This document shows, piece by piece, positions 20,389-30,291 of a stretch of DNA of 64,000 nucleotides (the stretch's first letter is position 1; each line of letters begins with the position of its first letter). The notes under the pieces were generated by a model. That model had not been told where the DNA came from and did no database searches. It saw nothing but the letters and a program-made list of their open reading frames with translations. Origin of the DNA: Hysterangium stoloniferum (lineage: Eukaryota; Basidiomycota; Agaricomycetes; Hysterangiales; Hysterangiaceae); NCBI GenBank assembly GCA_015178975.1, contig WHVD01000012.1, forward strand, positions 1,240,001 to 1,304,000. Reading direction: 5' to 3'. The position numbers and the translations under genes were made by a program.

Positions 20389-22437
20389 ATGACCATGGGC
20401 TTGGGATCAAAGCCCTTCCCATCCAGGCCAACTGTCACCCCTGTATCAGGTCCGAGTGGACCCCTGAATGCACAAGAGCATCATCAGCTTCTCAAAGAGA
20501 AGAAGAAGGCATGCGAGGAGGAGGAGCATAAGGAGAAGGAGGAGCATAAGGAGAAGGAGGAGCATAAGGAGAAGGAGGAGCATAAGGAGAAGGAGGAGCA
20601 TAAGGAGAAGGAGGAGCATAAGGAGAAGGAGGAGCATAAGGAGAAGGAGGAGCATAAGGAGAAGGAGGAGCATAAGGAGAAGGAGGAGCATAAGGAGAAG
20701 GAGGAGCATAAGGAGAAGGAGGAGCATAAGGAGAAGGAGGAGCATAAGGAGAAGGAGGAGCATAAGGAGAAGGAGGAGCATAAGGAGAAGGAGGAGCATA
20801 AGGAGAAGGAGGAGCATAAGGAGAAGGAGGAGCATAAGGAGAAGGAGGAGCATAAGGAGAAGGAGGAGCATAAGGAGAAGGAGGAGCATAAGGAGAAGGA
20901 GGAGCATAAGGAGAAGGAGGAGCATAAGGAGAAGGAGGAGCATAAGGAGAAGGAGGAGCATAAGGAGAAGGAGGAGCATAAGGAGAAGGAGGAGCATAAG
21001 GAGAAGGAGGAGCATAAGGAGAAGGAGGAGCATAAGGAGAAGGAGGAGCATAAGGAGAAGGAGGAGCATAAGGAGAAGGAGGAGCATAAGGAGAAGGAGG
21101 AGCATAAGGAGAAGGAGGAGCATAAGGAGAAGGAGGAGCATAAGGAGAAGGAGGAGCATAAGGAGAAGGAGGAGCATAAGGAGAAGGAGGAGCATAAGGA
21201 GAAGGAGGAGCATAAGGAGAAGGAGGAGCATAAGGAGAAGGAGGAGCATAAGGAGAAGGAGGAGCATAAGGAGAAGGAGGAGCATAAGGAGAAGGAGGAG
21301 CATAAGGAGAAGGAGGAGCATAAGGAGAAGGAGGAGCATAAGGAGAAGGAGGAGCATAAGGAGAAGGAGGAGCATAAGGAGAAGGAGGAGCATAAGGAGA
21401 AGGAGGAGCATAAGGAGAAGGAGGAGCATAAGGAGAAGGAGGAGCATAAGGAGAAGGAGGAGCATAAGGAGAAGGAGGAGCATAAGGAGAAGGAGGAGCA
21501 TAAGGAGAAGGAGGAGCATAAGGAGAAGGAGGAGCATAAGGAGAAGGAGGAGCATAAGGAGAAGGAGGAGCATAAGGAGAAGGAGGAGCTGGAGGCGATA
21601 GAGGTGGAGGAGAAAAGGTTGGCAGAGGAAGAGGCCACATGCAAGCATTGGGAGGCCATGCTTGTGAAGAAAAGGCAGTGGGAGGCTGATCGGGTGCGAG
21701 AAGAGGAGGCGAGGAAGAAACGGGAGGGTAAAGTAAGTCGGAATTTTTCTTATCTTTGCGACCTTTTCTGACTTTTCTTTTAGCACAAGGTGGTGACACC
21801 ATCAGATTCTGATGATGAAGAGGATGAGGAGGATGAGGAGGACATGCCAGGGCCTTTGAGCCCCAAGGTAAGTTTGGACTCCTAGTATTTTAGTTTTCTA
21901 ATTTTGTTTGTTTTCAGTTATAGAAACAAAAACAGGCCCCCAAGGTGGGGCCTGAAAATATGTAACCCAAAGTGCAACCGGTGCACCAAACAGGGTCAGA
22001 TTTGCCATCTGTGGGCAAATGGTCAGGGCTGCACCTGTCAAGAGTGTGCCAACCAAAAGCTTGGCTGCACATTCCCAGATACCAATAGAAACAGGTCTTA
22101 TCAAGAGTGGCAGGCTGATGCCTTAGAAGAGCAAAATCAGCTCATGCACACATTTTTCTCGGAGATGACTTGGTTCCAGTTCAAAACACTGTGACAACAA
22201 GGCCTGATCACTGAACAACTGCGACTATTGGGTGAGGGGCTGGAGAAACAAACCAGCACCATAGAGTCTCTCGGGGAACAACTTGAACAGTACTTGGAAG
22301 TGTTGAGTTCCGATGAAGTTGGGCCTGGAGTTGGGATATCGGGGAAAATTGGTGAGGAGGTGTCAGTGGCCATCGGTGAAGGGGAAAACTTGGAGGCCAG
22401 GGAGGAAGGAGAGGTCATAGAGGAGACTTATAGATAG
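20389..22437 (+). pseudogene. Antisense gene inside the Ty3 element: EEHKEK repeat plus Zn2Cys6-like cluster
   Basis: The gene runs against the element, between the chromodomain and the 3' LTR. The ATG at 20389 (context ACCACAATG) opens a frame of MTMGLGSKPFPSRP..., a 59-unit EEHKEK repeat, and a charged helical part ([16 protein letters not shown]). Introns at 21733-21783 and from 21868, with GTAAGT donors, lead through an acidic [13 protein letters not shown] exon to a cysteine cluster at 21960-22080. The cluster reads CNRC, then GQIC, then CTCQEC, then KLGC. Its spacing C-2-C-6-C-10-C-2-C-6-C agrees with the fungal Zn2Cys6 pattern. A coiled-coil-like acidic tail follows (22230-22437). I recognise similar Cys-cluster proteins from Agaricomycetes, but no function. 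As a part of a decayed element it is broken. Antisense genes between pol and the LTR are known in some plant Ty3 elements; whether this one travels with its family is untested. Confidence 0.65.
20521..21582 (+). repeat. 59 identical 18-bp tandem units
   Basis: The unit GAGGAGCATAAGGAGAAG is repeated 59 times without a visible difference. The unit is a multiple of three and codes EEHKEK in the main frame. Five of the six frames stay open across the array; only the frame reading GGAGCATAA has stops. The lack of differences implies recent expansion or correction between units. The array length may also be affected by sequence assembly. Confidence 0.95.
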
Positions 22438-22539
22438 TTGAATATAATGGTTTTCTTTTGAAACAAAACAAACAAAACACGAGAACATAAGACATAGTTG
22501 AAAAAGGGGTCGAATGCCATGTGAAACTATAGAGAACCT

Positions 22540-22986
22540 AAAGGACCAGGTTTATTTGGATATGCTTGATGAAAGCCTAAGACGATTTCTGATGCATTGC
22601 TGAGTTCTGTAGCTAGGATCCATGAAGTTTCTTCAGTTGACCAAATAAAGTAACTTACATGTGCGTCGGCAATTGTCGATCTTGGAGTCTAGGATTTCTG
22701 ATATCTCGAATTCAGGTCATTGACATTGCTACAGCTTTGCTGGTTAGCTTGTCAGGAAGATGCAGTGATCCTTCACCCACACATTGTAAGCAGTCCACTA
22801 AAGGATATCAATATTGCTCAATGTGAAGGTGGAAAACCGGTCCTCTCCATCAATAATCACAGGTGGAGGTGGTGGTTGTATGCAATCTGGTATATTGTTT
22901 GCAACACATGGTTCTAACATAGATACATGAAATACCAAATGCACTGCATGTATGTTGTCAGGAAGCCAAAGTGTCCACAAAAGCAT
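22540..22986 (-). pseudogene. Chromodomain end of Ty3 pol (fossil part)
   Basis: The minus strand shows the integrase tail HAVHLVFHVSMLEPCV...QPPPPPV...DGED and, lower down, chromodomain words such as EILDSKID and AYPNKPGPLG. The presence of a chromodomain places the element among chromoviruses, which are thought to target silent chromatin. Broken. Confidence 0.75.
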
Positions 22987-23395
22987 GCCGGCTTGTGCTA
23001 TAACTTCAAAAGGACCTAAATATTTTTCAGAGAGCTTCTTAGAGGGTCTAGTAGTTCGGAAAAACTCAGCTTTAATGAATACTCAGTCTCCAATCTTAAA
23101 ATCAGTAGGTGGAAGTCGATTTTTATCCATGGACCATTGGTATCATTCTTGGGCCATTGCAATAGTTTTTTGAAGTTCTTGATGTACATAGCTCGTCAAG
23201 GTTTGTTACGAAGTCTTGAGCATGGGTGGATGCGAGATCGTGTTCTGGGTGGATTGCAATATTGGGGTTGTAGCCTTTGTTTGCGAAAAAAGGCGAAATC
23301 CCAGTAGTGGTGTTCAGTGCATTGTTATATGTGAATTTGGCTAGTGGTAGTAGTGATTTCCAATTATATTGTTGATAGTTACAATAGACATGAAT

Positions 23396-24120
23396 TTACT
23401 GTTCCAAGGTTTGATTCATATGTTCAGTTTGGCCATTGCCTTCCTGGTGATAGCCTGAAGTGAAGTGTAACTTCATGTCTAGTGCTTCCAAGTGACCTAA
23501 AGAAATGAGAAACAAACTCGGATCCACAATCAGATGTGACATGTGACGGAACACGGTACTTGGAGAACACATGGGTAACAAATAGTTCAGTTAACTGTAC
23601 AGATGTTATTGTGTCATATGTTGGAATGAAAATACTTTGCTTTGTGAGCCTATTCACAACAACTAGGATTGCTGTATGACCTTCAGATGCTGGTAGGTGC
23701 TCGATAAAATCCATAGAAATTGAGTTCTAGGGTTTTTCCGGTATCAGTAACTGTTTGAGTAGGCCATATGGTTTGTGTCGCTGTGATTTAGAGCATAAAC
23801 ATGTTGTACAGGATTTGCAATAGTGCTTAACGAAATCTCAGATGCTGGGCCATGTATATTCTCTTCTAATACATAAGTGAAAGAGTTTTATTAAGGCCAA
23901 AATGTCCCGAGATCAGGTGGTCATGCTTATGTTGTAGGATTCGCAGCTGAAGGGTGTCAGAATCTGGTACATAGATGCGGTTGTCAAGCCTAATGAAACC
24001 CTGTGAGTCTAGTGACCATTGGGGTTGATTGGGGTCGGACAGGTTATCGAGGTGTGCTTTGGTGACTGGGTCTAATGGAATTGCCAATAGTATATCTTGA
24101 TGTAACTTTTTGGTATCCAT
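23396..24120 (-). pseudogene. Ty3 integrase region (fossil part)
   Basis: Recognisable by the zinc-binding HHCC region (HKHDHLISGHFGLNKTL, at about 23900) and the catalytic core: MDFIEHLPASEGHTAILVVV, LTELFVTHVFSKYRVP, TSDCGSEFVSHFFRSLG and the GYHQEGNGQTEHMNQ motif. Broken. Confidence 0.85.
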
Positions 24121-24272
24121 AAGGATAACACTTCACAAGACTGGATGAATGAGGTAAGTGGCTCAGATAGACACAGACAGTTGTTCGGTTGAAAACATAG
24201 GCTTAAAGTTATGCGGATTAACTGTGGCATAATCGCTACTCCCCTCTTTAGGATAGACATCCCATTGTCTAG

Positions 24273-25560
24273 TCATAGCATCAGGTGTTCCACCAAGGCA
24301 GCTGGGATGGAAGTGGATGACCATATTAAAGGCAGAGAGGTATTCGGACCATCAGGCTTGCTGATGGGTGAGTAGTTTTGTGGTTGAAAGTAAACCAAAT
24401 TCTTGTGGTCAGTTATAACATCTATCAGATGAGCTGATCCTTCCAGATAATGTTGCCATGTCTTGAAAGCTTCAAATATCATGAGGAGTTCCTTATCATG
24501 AACATAATAGTTGATTTCGGGTGCTGAAAAGGTGTGAGACAAGAAGGCTACTGGGTGGACTTCACCGTTGGTGTCCAGAATGGACAATATCGCAGCAAGC
24601 TGTAATCCAAGGCATCAGTTTCCACAATGAGTTGAACATCAGGTTTCCAGTGCGACAAAATAGGGGCAGATGTAAAAATGCACTTTTCAATTCTCGGAAT
24701 GCTGTATGGCATTCTTCAGAGAAATTCCACGAGGCATCTTTACAAGTAAGACAAGTGAGCGGAATGGTAATTTTTGAGTAGTTGTGAATGAAATGACGAT
24801 AAAAATTGCTGAAGCCTAAAAAAGACTGAATGTCCTTAACCTTTCAGGGTTCTGGCCAATCTTGAATTACTTGAATTTTAGAGTTATCCATGCGGAGACC
24901 ATCAGGTCCCATCATGAAACCTAAATATTCAACTATGTCAACATCAAATGAACATTTTTTACCATTCACAAAAAGACCATGTTTTCGGAGTCTTCAGAGA
25001 ACTTCACGGACATGTTTGTCATGAAGTGTAGGATCTTTGGAAAATATGAGGATGTTGTCTAAATACACAATGACATAGACATTGAGGAGGTCAGAAAAGA
25101 TATCATTGATAAAACATTGAAAGACCAACAGAGCATTGGTGAGGCCGAAAGGCATCACTAACCATTTGAAGGAGCCATAGTGAGTGTAAAAAGCCATTTT
25201 CCACTTGTCGCCTTTGGTGATCTGAACCAAATGATAGGCATGTTTTTGAGATCTATCTTTGTATAGATTCAGGCCTTCCGAGGGGCATTGAGTAGATCAG
25301 AGATTAGTGGTAATGGGTACTTATCTTTCTGAGTGATCGCATTTAGTTCTCGAAAGTCAACGCAAAGCTGTAGGGAACTGTCTTTTTTCCAAATGAATAG
25401 GACAGGGGCTCCATAAGGAGACTTTGAGGGTCAGATAAAACCTATAGCCAAGTGTTCATCCAAGAAATCTTGGATAGTGATAAATTTGGACTGCAAGAGA
25501 GGATAAACCAGGCTTAAGGGTGGATGTGAACCTTCTTCAATACCAAATTTCAAATCATAG
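24273..25560 (-). pseudogene. Ty3 reverse transcriptase and RNase H regions (fossil part)
   Basis: The reverse transcriptase is visible through [16 protein letters not shown] and [14 protein letters not shown] (25000-25230), with the fingers part further upstream (to about 25560). The RNase H part (24273-24587) shows HPVAFLSHTFSAPEINY, HDKELLMIFEAFKTWQHYLEG and ITDHKNLVYF. Broken. Confidence 0.85.
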
Positions 25561-27624
25561 GGCCTGTGAGGGGCAAGTTGATCAGCTTTTTGTTTACTGA
25601 AGATGTCTGCAAATTCATGGTATTTTTCTGGAACACCTTCCAAATCTGCGATCGGTTCAGCCACCAGGGTTGCAAAGCGACTGGTGGCTTCCTCAACTTT
25701 AAGGTTGACTGTAAATGCTTGGGAGCCTTCCAACTTGATGGCTCTCATAAAAGCTGCAGCATTTATTAGGGAGATGGGAGGTGGAGAGCTCAGATTTGCC
25801 ACAGGCCGGAGGTGCTGTAGAGGCCATATTTGCCAAAACAGGTGGAGATGGACCAGTTGTATTGGGTGCTGATGGTGTTTGGAAATGAATACTGCCCAAT
25901 ACCCAATCAATCAACGGATTGTAGCAGGTGAGCCAGTTATGTCCTAGAACCACAGAGCAGCTCGAGTCCAACTGTGTTACAAAAAACGTAACTGTCCAAA
26001 AGGTTCCACACAGGAACCAAAGTCGGAGTTTGCAGGCTTGTGAGATTACAGAGTTTAAAATACCATCAAAAAGTTGGAGTGGAATTGGATCTATTGCATA
26101 GGTTTTTAACTGATTTTTTCAGGAAAAATTTATATCTATAAAACAATGGGTTGAACCTGAATCTACGAGAGCTCAAAAAGTAAGACTCCCAAAGGGTTCC
26201 AAAGTGAGATTTATAAACAATGAATTTGGATCATACAGGGCAGATGCGTTAAGATGACAATTTTCTGGTGTGTGGGGAGATTCAATGCAACTCTCTAACT
26301 GCACAGAATCCAGAGAGTTGCTTAATCTTTTTTTGACTCGGCAGCTGGCTTAGCCAGTTGTGAAGTCATGGCCATATTGGCCAATTGGGCTTTTGTGGCC
26401 TTTGGGCATGCGGTGACTCAGTGTCTGGGATCTGCGCATGACAAACAAAGGTTGTTGTCCATTTGGCATTGCTTTTCTTGTGCTAGGAGCTTGCTGTCAG
26501 AGCCGAGGTTGCCAGTTAGGTTGGGTTTGTCCTTGTCTTGAGACTTATTCGACTGTTTGCCCTTGCCTTTTTTGTTGTTAGAACCCTTGTTGTCGGACTT
26601 CTTATTGGAGCTTGAGTTGCCGCTATTGTTGGTGTTTTGATTACCAGACTTGTTGGCATTCTTGTTATCTGATGATTTTTTGTCTGATGGGTTTTTGCAA
26701 CTGATTTCTGAGCATTATTCCCAGTATCAGACATCTGTGTTTTGGGCCTTTAGACACATGAGGGGGAGAGTCTTCAGTTTGCCAGTCTCTCCTTTGGAAA
26801 CTTCGTCTTTGAGGCAAGATGGAAGGTCAGAGTAAAACTGGTAATGGAGGGCCGAATCGCCCCAGTTGCAACACGCAGTGAGGTTGTTGAACTGGACAAT
26901 GTAGTCAGTGATGCATTGGGTGTCTTTCATTTTGAGATTAGAAAGTGTGGTCTCGGCATCGCTGGTTTGGTCATAGGGGCTGAAGTTTGTTTCAAGTTCC
27001 TCAACGAAAGTGTCCCAATCATGAAGCCAATTGGGATCTTTGGAAGTGAGGCCGGAGAATCCAGGTTCAAACCAGGCTGCTGTGGAATCCTTGAGGTAAG
27101 AGAGTGCAAAGTTTACCTTTCAGTCATCTGTTGTGAAAGCAGCCAGTTGGTCCCGAAAATTGAATCGACATTGCATAAGAAATGTCGGTAATTTCTTTGG
27201 GTTTGGGCTAGTAAATGGTTCAGGTTTATTGACTCAGGTTTGCCCTTCTTCCTTGGTATTGTTCTTAAGGAAATAATTAAGGGATCCTAAGGTACCTGAG
27301 AACAATTTCCATGTCTTGTTGGGAGAGAAATCCGGTTTTTGTTTCACAGACTTTGTAGGACCACTAGCCTGAGGTAAGGATTGGTCGCTATCCTCGGGTT
27401 CAGGTCCCAGAGCTGACTAATTGTTAACCTCTTCAGATGCTTCAGGTTTGGTGGCTTCGGTAACTTCTTCAGCATTGCCAGTAATTTCCACAAAGCAGGA
27501 TTCTTCGGAGGTTTTTGGTTGTGGGGTTTTTAGGGTAGCTTAGGCTGTATACAGGAATGGAGATTTGAGAGTGGAAGATTCTGCTTTGCCACTTGGCTTG
27601 GCATCCTTCTTCCTTGGAGGCATG
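25561..27624 (-). pseudogene. Ty3 gag and protease regions (fossil part)
   Basis: Gag begins near 27624 with MPPRKKDAKP. A zinc-knuckle-like Cys/His stretch lies at about 26390-26460 and a charged linker at 26516-26734. The protease region includes [20 protein letters not shown] (25860-25971). The order gag then protease then reverse transcriptase is that of Ty3 elements. Broken. Confidence 0.7.
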
Positions 27625-27659
27625 ATTGATGGAAATGCAAGTGTGAAATCAAAATACAC

Positions 27660-28168
27660 TGTTAAGAACAGAAAACTGACTAATGTTGGTTGGCCGATGG
27701 GGACCGATCGGAAGGACTTGGCTTCAGCTTATGTGCTGTGCCCTTGCAAGTTACCATCGGGTGTCCTTAAATTTTGGGTGGGCAGAAACTAGTCCTATCG
27801 AATTCCTCATGGCAAGTTACTGATCGGAAATGAAGGATAAGTCGAGTGTTGGGCCAAGAGGTCAGAGGCTGAAGGTGGGTGAGTGCACACAGAGGCAGGC
27901 AGTGGGATATTTAGAGTAAGGCTTATAGAGATGTATGTGGGTGTTCTGAGTCAATATTCTGATTCCCTAGTAACTACAACTACAGCGGATTTATATATGA
28001 GTTATTGGCGTCTAGAAAATACTAACTAAGGGAAAAGTGGAACAATACTACTGACAAATAAGCTTGACTAGGAACCGGAAGGTTACGATAAGTTCAGAGG
28101 CTGTAAATTAACTGAGAGTGGAATTACAAGAAAGGCAATAGTCCATGGGTTGCGACACGGTTGTAACA
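27660..28168 (-). repeat. 5' LTR of the Ty3 element
   Basis: It has TG...CA ends and holds the shared LTR motif at 27713-27745. In the core CCGATCGG, this copy keeps two CpG sites where the partner LTR reads CCAATTGA. That is typical of decay of methylated CpG on one copy. Confidence 0.9.
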
Positions 28169-28500
28169 TTTTGATAATCTAATGATATTATTTTATTTTG
28201 ATAATTTACAATATAAAATTCATAAAGTATCTGCTTAATTTGCAAAAAGAAACATGTCATGGCACTTGTGCAGCAGTGTGGCACCCTGCATGGCATTTTC
28301 CTATAGCCCCATGGTGTGCTATTGAAATGTCTGATGACCTTATTTCTCAAGATGAGTTAATAGGTCCTTGGGATGATGAAAATATCAAGGTTCATCTAGG
28401 ATTTTGTGGGATGCTATTGCATGCATTTCTTACACATGACGTGTATGGATGGCCCAGTTTTTTTACATGCTTTCCTGCAAAGAAAGCACAATAGAAGAAT
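28169..28500. repeat. Right half of the decayed 7100-8160 locus copy, then a copy of 45605-45815
   Basis: Positions 28169-28310 continue the locus cut by the Ty3 element. Positions 28311-28500 are similar to 45605-45815: both have GTGCTATTGAAATGTCTGAT, and later GGTTCATCTAGGATT. The copy here has lost most CpG sites that the other keeps. Confidence 0.6.
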
Positions 28501-29539
28501 ATATCACATCAGTATGACATACTGACATACCTTGAAAATCACTTACAAAAGCAAGTCCATCTGTCTTTGAGTATTGCAGATGCTGAGAGAAGCTGAGGAA
28601 TTCACCTCTGTGAACATCATTTCCTTCAGGAAATTTGTATGGCTTGGCAGATCCATTTCAAATATACTTGCCAAAGGCCCTATCAGCAATGTCATCAATG
28701 ACTTCTTCAAGTAAAAATGCATCATGACTATTTTCAGCTACTGTATAGCAAATGCACTTTTGACATGACACATGTGGGGGATTGCAAGTGATGCTGGACC
28801 ATTCATTTTTTGATAACTGTTGATGTGGTCATATACAAGATCCATGAAAAGCTGATACCCAACACAGGCAATTAATTTCACTGCTGAGCTTTGTGACTCG
28901 AGTGTGACTATCATGGGTAAGGTGGGCAGGCCCCCATAGCTGTGCAGGTATACCAACATTGTTTACCAATAACAGAGTTAGAATTTCCAAGTGCTGGGCA
29001 GTTTAAATGCCCAAATGATTGCTTAAATACACATATTTGGGTTTTGCAACCTGGTCATACATCAATGTCAATAAGGTGGGGCCAGAACAATCTTTGACTG
29101 CATCAAATGGGTGTGCATGACTGATAAGACTTAAAAAAGTCAGCACCCCCCCCCTGTTGGGTAGTATTGACTACAATTGGGATGATGGTCACAATTATGG
29201 CAGGTAAATTGAGTATTGAGGTATATACATACAAATAGATTTAACAGTCTTCTTTGAGGGAGCTGTCTAAGCTTGATTTGCCATGAGAAAGTTGTGCAGG
29301 CAGCTGTACTGAGGGGCTGGCACTTGTGGCTGCAAAGCCAATCTGGGATTGGATAATAGTGCATGCGTCAGGGCAATATACATATATAATATATATTTGC
29401 CATTTATTTTTTGATTTTAGTTTATTTTATTTTATTATACATATCTACATGTGCATGCACTGTGTAGTCAGTCACAAAGTGCATGCACTGCACAGTCGCA
29501 ATGTGTGCACACAGTACAGTGGCATTATGGTGTCCTCAT
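28501..29539. other. No supported gene
   Basis: Two minus-strand frames (28543-28725 and 28738-28959) have protein-like composition, with SSAVKLIACVGYQLFMDLVY and LLIGPLASIFEMDLPSHT, and may be fragments of one decayed gene. I recognise no family. After 29340 the sequence is TA-rich and then CATG/TGCA-rich. Confidence 0.35.
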
Positions 29540-29951
29540 GTCAGCACTGATGGAAGGCCACCACCACCACCTACAACCTGATGGACACACAGTGCTTTGC
29601 ACTGTATGCCCATGGGGCCTCCTTGTGCACTGGCACTGCAAAATGCAGTTGGTGCCTATGCAAGTGCCGAGCAGGATTACATAAGCACTGAAGTGCAGCT
29701 ATGCACTGTAGGGTGCATACATGCCATTTTTAGTGTTTTTCTCAGATTTTTGATAATAAAAAATACTAAATAAATATTAAATGAATAGTATAAATAGTAG
29801 ACCTGTACATACTCATTTCCTTAGTTTCAATCTCTTAAGAATCCCACTAAAACAAGTGTGATCTCCCCTGTCATTGAGCTGTCCTCTCTTCACTTGATAT
29901 TCCTATATTTTATCTTGTGTTTGGTAGCCTTGTTAGTGTTGCCCTAATAGC
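29540..29951 (+). repeat. LTR-like repeat, second copy of 17840-18176
   Basis: It shares GGACACACAGTGCTT, GCCTCCTTGTGCACT, TATAAATAGTAGACCTGTAC, CCACTAAAACAAGTGTGATC and a GTTGCCCTAA end with 17840-18176. TATAAATA followed about 50 bases later by pyrimidine-rich sequence resembles a promoter region. This suggests the downstream half of an LTR. Its left end is not resolved. Confidence 0.6.
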
Positions 29952-30291
29952 ATGGCTGGATGTGTGGTGGAGATTGGGTGTCAGATCCCTATTGTTTTAC
30001 TTTGATTAGAGTTGTTTTGAGTCATGTTGGGTGGAATGCATCGGTGTCATGAATGTACAAGCTCAAATTCCAATAATATTCAATTTAATATTTCTTTGAC
30101 TTTCCTTCGACATTCCTTTGACTTTCTGACTTGATTTCCAACTTGATTTCCAACTCGACTATTTTTTGAGATTCTTTGACTAGTGTTTGACAATATCAAA
30201 TATCTTCAACTTGTCTCAGTCTGACATCAATGATGATTTCACTCTGATATCATCATAGGTAAATGATATATAGTATAAAAGGGCAATGATA
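29952..30291. other. No gene seen
   Basis: AT-rich with degenerate TTTGACTTTC/TTCCAACTTGA tandem stretches at 30090-30190. No coding frame. Confidence 0.4.

Larger units (their letters stand above)
18900..28168 (-). mobile_element. Ty3/gypsy chromovirus, full length, minus strand (fossil)
   Basis: The two LTRs (18900-20216 and 27660-28168) share ends TGTTAAGAACAGAAAACTGAC and ...GTAACA. TTTTG lies outside both ends (18895-18899 and 28169-28173). On the minus strand the order is 5' LTR, gag, protease, reverse transcriptase, RNase H, integrase, chromodomain, antisense gene, polypurine tract (AAATGGGGGGATA at about 20220), 3' LTR. The element looks complete in parts but is broken in many places. 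The LTRs differ mainly by C/T and G/A changes, so it is old. It was inserted in a copy of the 7100-8160 locus, and a solo LTR later entered its 3' LTR. Confidence 0.9.

Noticed and set aside
20446-21802. Long minus-strand and second plus-strand open frames over the 18-bp array (Leu-rich, Pro-rich, Ser-rich, Arg-rich)
   Set aside because: They are by-products of a repeat whose length is a multiple of three. Only the EEHKEK frame joins on both sides to sensible coding sequence and splice sites.
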